A stretch of 64,000 nt of DNA from Bacteroidales bacterium (GTDB lineage: Bacteria; Bacteroidota; Bacteroidia; Bacteroidales; P3): NCBI GenBank assembly GCA_017522065.1, contig JAFXAD010000033.1:1-64000 (forward strand). The letters are read 5' to 3'. The notes beneath the pieces were generated by a model that ran no database searches, was not told the origin of the DNA, and saw only the letters and a list, made by a program, of their open reading frames with translations. Below, piece after piece: positions 61,391 to 64,000 of this stretch. The translations under genes were made by a program, and so were the position numbers. The number at the start of each line of letters is the position of its first letter. Within the stretch, counting starts at the first letter, position 1.

Positions 61391-62865
61391 AACTCACAAC
61401 CACCCTCAAGTTCTTCCTGGCCGTCATCGCACTGCTGGCACTGATCTGCCTGATCTTTCCCAAAAACGGCATCCCGCTTGGCGGTAGCAACGCCGACCCC
61501 GCCGACAGCACCGCCGACAATCACGCCTCGCTACGATTCCCAACTCTCCATCAGGTTCTCGTCCGCGAGAAGCAGAAAGACATCGACAGCATCATATCAG
61601 CCCGCCCTGCACGCGACCTGACAGGCGCTCTCGACACAGCCATCGACAGCTACCAGACCCTCTTCTGTTCGCATCAGCGCTTTTGGGTCCCCGACGACGA
61701 CGTCGCCTTCTTCGACCGCTTCTTCGCCTCCGCCGAGCAGGCAGCGGCACGCAAGCAACGCGTACGCATCGTCCACTATGGCGACTCACAGATCGAGATG
61801 GACCGCATCTCATCCCGCATCCGTGAACGACTGCAGCAAGTCTTCGGTGGCGGCGGACCCGGCATGCTGCCTCTCCGACAGCCTGTACCAACCATCACCT
61901 TTAACCAGAACGCCTCCGGCAACATCGTCGGACAGTCCACATGGGGCGACAGCACCTTCGTCCACAACGGCAACTACGGACCCATGCTCCGCAGCTGGCA
62001 CTTCAGCGGCACGGCATCTCTCTCACTCAGTGCATCTAAGAGCCAGTACGCAACCGAACGCGTCAGCCATTTCTCATCACTTCGCATCCTCTACAACAAC
62101 CGCCCCGGTCCTCTCAGCGTCAGCGCTACCGACCGCAAAAGTGGCGCTAAAGTCGAAGCATCCACCAGCACTCCCGGCATAGGTCTCCTTTCACTGCAGT
62201 TCGACTCCGCGACAACATCCGCACGGCTCACTTTCAACGGCAATGCCGACATCTACGGCATCGCTGTCGACGACGGCTACGGCATCGCTGTCGACAACGT
62301 AGGCATGCGCAGCGTCTCCGGACACCAGTTCCGCAAGGTACCCCTCAACCAGCTCGCCGAGTCCTATAGCCTCCTCGACATCGGCATGATTATCATGCAG
62401 TTCGGAGGTAACTCCGTACCCTATCTGCGTAGCGACAAAGCCATCGAGACCTATTGCCGCCAGATAGGACAGCAGATCGACCACGTCCGCGCCGCATGTC
62501 CACAAGCCACCATCGTCTTCATCGGACCCTCCGACATGAGCACCACTGTCGGCGGACGCCTCGCCACCTACCCCAAGCTCCCCAACGTCGTCAGCAGCCT
62601 CCGCGACACCGCGCTACAGCATGGAGCCGCCTTCTGGAGCATCTTCGACGCCATGGGCGGACAACAGTCAATGATAGCTTGGAACAGCAAAGGACTTGCC
62701 GGCAGCGACTACGTACACTTCACCCCTAAGGGAGCCGTCATCATGGGCGACACCTTCTCCGATGCTCTCCTCGCCTTCTACCGCCTCTACACCCTACGCC
62801 AACACCTAACCCCACAACAATTCACCACCCTATGGTCTCAAGCAACAAAATCAGCACAGCAATAG
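61387..62865 (+). CDS. SGNH/GDSL-family hydrolase, first of two
   Basis: 492 residues from a GTG at 61387 that overlaps the lpxD stop (GTGA). An N-terminal helix (about 5-24, [18 protein letters not shown]) anchors it. The SGNH fold shows: block [21 protein letters not shown] (Ser in GDS), block [21 protein letters not shown] (Gly and Asn), and block [19 protein letters not shown] (Asp and His). A jelly-roll-like region ([20 protein letters not shown]) interrupts the fold, typical of acyl-hydrolases or acyltransferases of bacterial glycans. A small direct repeat encodes [15 protein letters not shown]. The substrate is unknown; O-acetylation of glycans is the likely setting. Confidence 0.85.
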   Translation: MKLTTTLKFFLAVIALLALICLIFPKNGIPLGGSNADPADSTADNHASLRFPTLHQVLVREKQKDIDSIISARPARDLTGALDTAIDSYQTLFCSHQRFWVPDDDVAFFDRFFASAEQAAARKQRVRIVHYGDSQIEMDRISSRIRERLQQVFGGGGPGMLPLRQPVPTITFNQNASGNIVGQSTWGDSTFVHNGNYGPMLRSWHFSGTASLSLSASKSQYATERVSHFSSLRILYNNRPGPLSVSATDRKSGAKVEASTSTPGIGLLSLQFDSATTSARLTFNGNADIYGIAVDDGYGIAVDNVGMRSVSGHQFRKVPLNQLAESYSLLDIGMIIMQFGGNSVPYLRSDKAIETYCRQIGQQIDHVRAACPQATIVFIGPSDMSTTVGGRLATYPKLPNVVSSLRDTALQHGAAFWSIFDAMGGQQSMIAWNSKGLAGSDYVHFTPKGAVIMGDTFSDALLAFYRLYTLRQHLTPQQFTTLWSQATKSAQQ

Positions 62866-64000
62866 CCCTCCTTCTGCTCTTCGTCTTCTCCTCCTGCGGA
62901 CAGGCTCAGGACAGAGTCAACTGTCCTACGCCTCGCACCGTAGACGATAGCGCACTCTTCGTCCCCGTCGACACCTCCTATAGCTTCATCAACTACAACG
63001 CCAACCACCTGCTCTTTTTTGGCGACAGCAGCCAGATGCAGCGTTTCGCTCACAAGTTCTACACCCTTCTCCGCAACGGCCAAGGCAACGTCAACATCAT
63101 GCAGATAGGGGCCTCACACGTCCAGGGCGGCACATTTCCACACCAGCTGCGACGCAACATCCTGCTTGGCGCCACTCGTTCCATCGAATGCAGGGAACAA
63201 GGCTTCCCAATAGCCTCGCGCGGCATGATATTCCCATACTCCGCCGCCATCAAATGCAACAACCCCTACGACTACAAAGTGTCACGCAGCCATCCGCTCA
63301 CACTTACGCGCAACGTCTATAAAGAACCCGACCAGCAACTCGGACTCTGCGGCATCGCCGTCACCGCAGCCGACAGCAACGCCGAGATAGGCATCACACT
63401 CACCGAGCCCGACATCGATTTCGCCACACGCAGCATCGTCCTCCTCGGCCAGTCATACGGCGGAGTCGTGCCGCTCATCAAGATCGTACGCCCCTCTGCC
63501 GACAGTCTCATGCTCTCGCCTGCCAGCATCGACACATCGCTACGGCGCTACACCTACCAGTTCCCCGAACCCGTCGACTCCTTCCGCATCATCCTCCCCT
63601 GCGACAGCGGACAAGCCTTCGCCCTCACCGGACTCCTCCTCCAAAGCCATCGGTCTGGAATCACCTTCCATTCCATTGGCGTCAACGGCGCCTCCACTTC
63701 CGACTACCTCACCAAGTGCCCCTTCCTCACCTCCGACCTCCGACTCTGTCCGCCCGACCTCGTCATCTTCGGCATTGGCATCAACGATGCAGCAGGACCC
63801 AATTTCGACACCGCCATCTTCAGACAACGCTACCTCAGCCTTGTCGACTCCATACGCAGCGTCAGCCCCGACTGCGCCTTCATCTTCATCACCAACAACG
63901 ACAGCTACCGGCGCGTCAAGCGACACTATTCCGTCAACAACAACGGCCCCCTCGTCCGCGAAGCCTTCTTCCGCATCGCACAGCAGTGTGGCGGCATGGT
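62832..64000 (+). CDS. SGNH/GDSL-family lipoprotein, second of two (truncated by window end)
   Basis: Partial gene, 389 codons up to the window edge with no stop, so the C-terminal part is missing. The ATG at 62832 lies 34 bases inside the previous gene and gives a standard lipoprotein signal ([20 protein letters not shown] with SCGQ next). SGNH-like marks: the block I region reads NIMQIGASHVQGGTF, so the Ser is in GASH rather than GDS; a GITFHSIGVNGAS region follows; block III is LVIFGIGINDAAGP. The altered block I may mean an unusual or inactive variant. Pairs of SGNH proteins next to an MBOAT acyltransferase are known in glycan O-acetylation loci; what follows cannot be seen. Confidence 0.8.
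   Translation, partial: MVSSNKISTAIALLLLFVFSSCGQAQDRVNCPTPRTVDDSALFVPVDTSYSFINYNANHLLFFGDSSQMQRFAHKFYTLLRNGQGNVNIMQIGASHVQGGTFPHQLRRNILLGATRSIECREQGFPIASRGMIFPYSAAIKCNNPYDYKVSRSHPLTLTRNVYKEPDQQLGLCGIAVTAADSNAEIGITLTEPDIDFATRSIVLLGQSYGGVVPLIKIVRPSADSLMLSPASIDTSLRRYTYQFPEPVDSFRIILPCDSGQAFALTGLLLQSHRSGITFHSIGVNGASTSDYLTKCPFLTSDLRLCPPDLVIFGIGINDAAGPNFDTAIFRQRYLSLVDSIRSVSPDCAFIFITNNDSYRRVKRHYSVNNNGPLVREAFFRIAQQCGGM

Overview
The window looks like a chromosomal piece of an uncultured member of the order Bacteroidales (phylum Bacteroidota). The evidence is: four proteins with C-terminal type IX secretion (T9SS) sorting domains, a TonB-dependent receptor of the CarboxypepD_reg plus plug plus barrel type, a PorE-like TPR/beta-propeller/OmpA protein, S46 and C10 peptidases, PyrB with a separate PyrI, and many upstream regions with the Bacteroidota -7 box TAnnTTTG and no clear Shine-Dalgarno sequence. 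I cannot name a genus. No rRNA, tRNA, CRISPR array or complete insertion sequence was seen.

Layout. 1-4800: intergenic repeats, then a cassette of three secreted proteins, two with T9SS tails. 4811-11374: a lipoprotein, a YitT-family membrane protein, a GT4 glycosyltransferase, a small secreted protein and a large PorE-like protein. 11390-15898: another repeat, an alpha/beta hydrolase and a second, paralogous surface-protein cassette. 16047-20458: gdhA, then two aroQ copies separated by an island with a truncated gene start, repeats, an IS3-family remnant and a GC-rich ATP-grasp gene. 20459-27611: TPR protein, DedA-family protein, a 56-residue membrane protein, sufS, recN and an M23 peptidase. 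27830-32286: polysaccharide export protein, chain-length protein and aroK. 32297-36962 (minus strand): HsdR-N-like protein, TonB-dependent receptor, mini PAS protein, phosphate butyryltransferase. 37108-45688: P-loop/MutS-like pair, C10 peptidase, ExbB/ExbD/TonB-like energy system, ECF sigma factor with a possible anti-sigma protein, a Spy-like protein and a lamin-tail protein. 45689-52276 (mostly minus): pyrB-pyrI-membrane protein, SprT-like peptidase, small lipoprotein, flippase and VWA protein. 52478-64000: S46 dipeptidyl-peptidase (DPP11 type), pth, coaX, an outer-membrane protein, TPR protein, lptC, HhH protein, lpxD and two SGNH hydrolases, the last cut by the window end.

Taken together, the genes suggest a host-associated or anaerobic organism that degrades proteins outside the cell (C10, S46), imports products through TonB-driven receptors, and ferments amino acids (GdhA, phosphate butyryltransferase, and a P-loop/MutS pair like those found in lysine and ornithine fermentation clusters). 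The most unusual part is a family of modular, MITE-like intergenic repeats. They flank both surface-protein cassettes and the duplicated aroQ genes, and one appears to have cut a secreted-protein gene just after its start.
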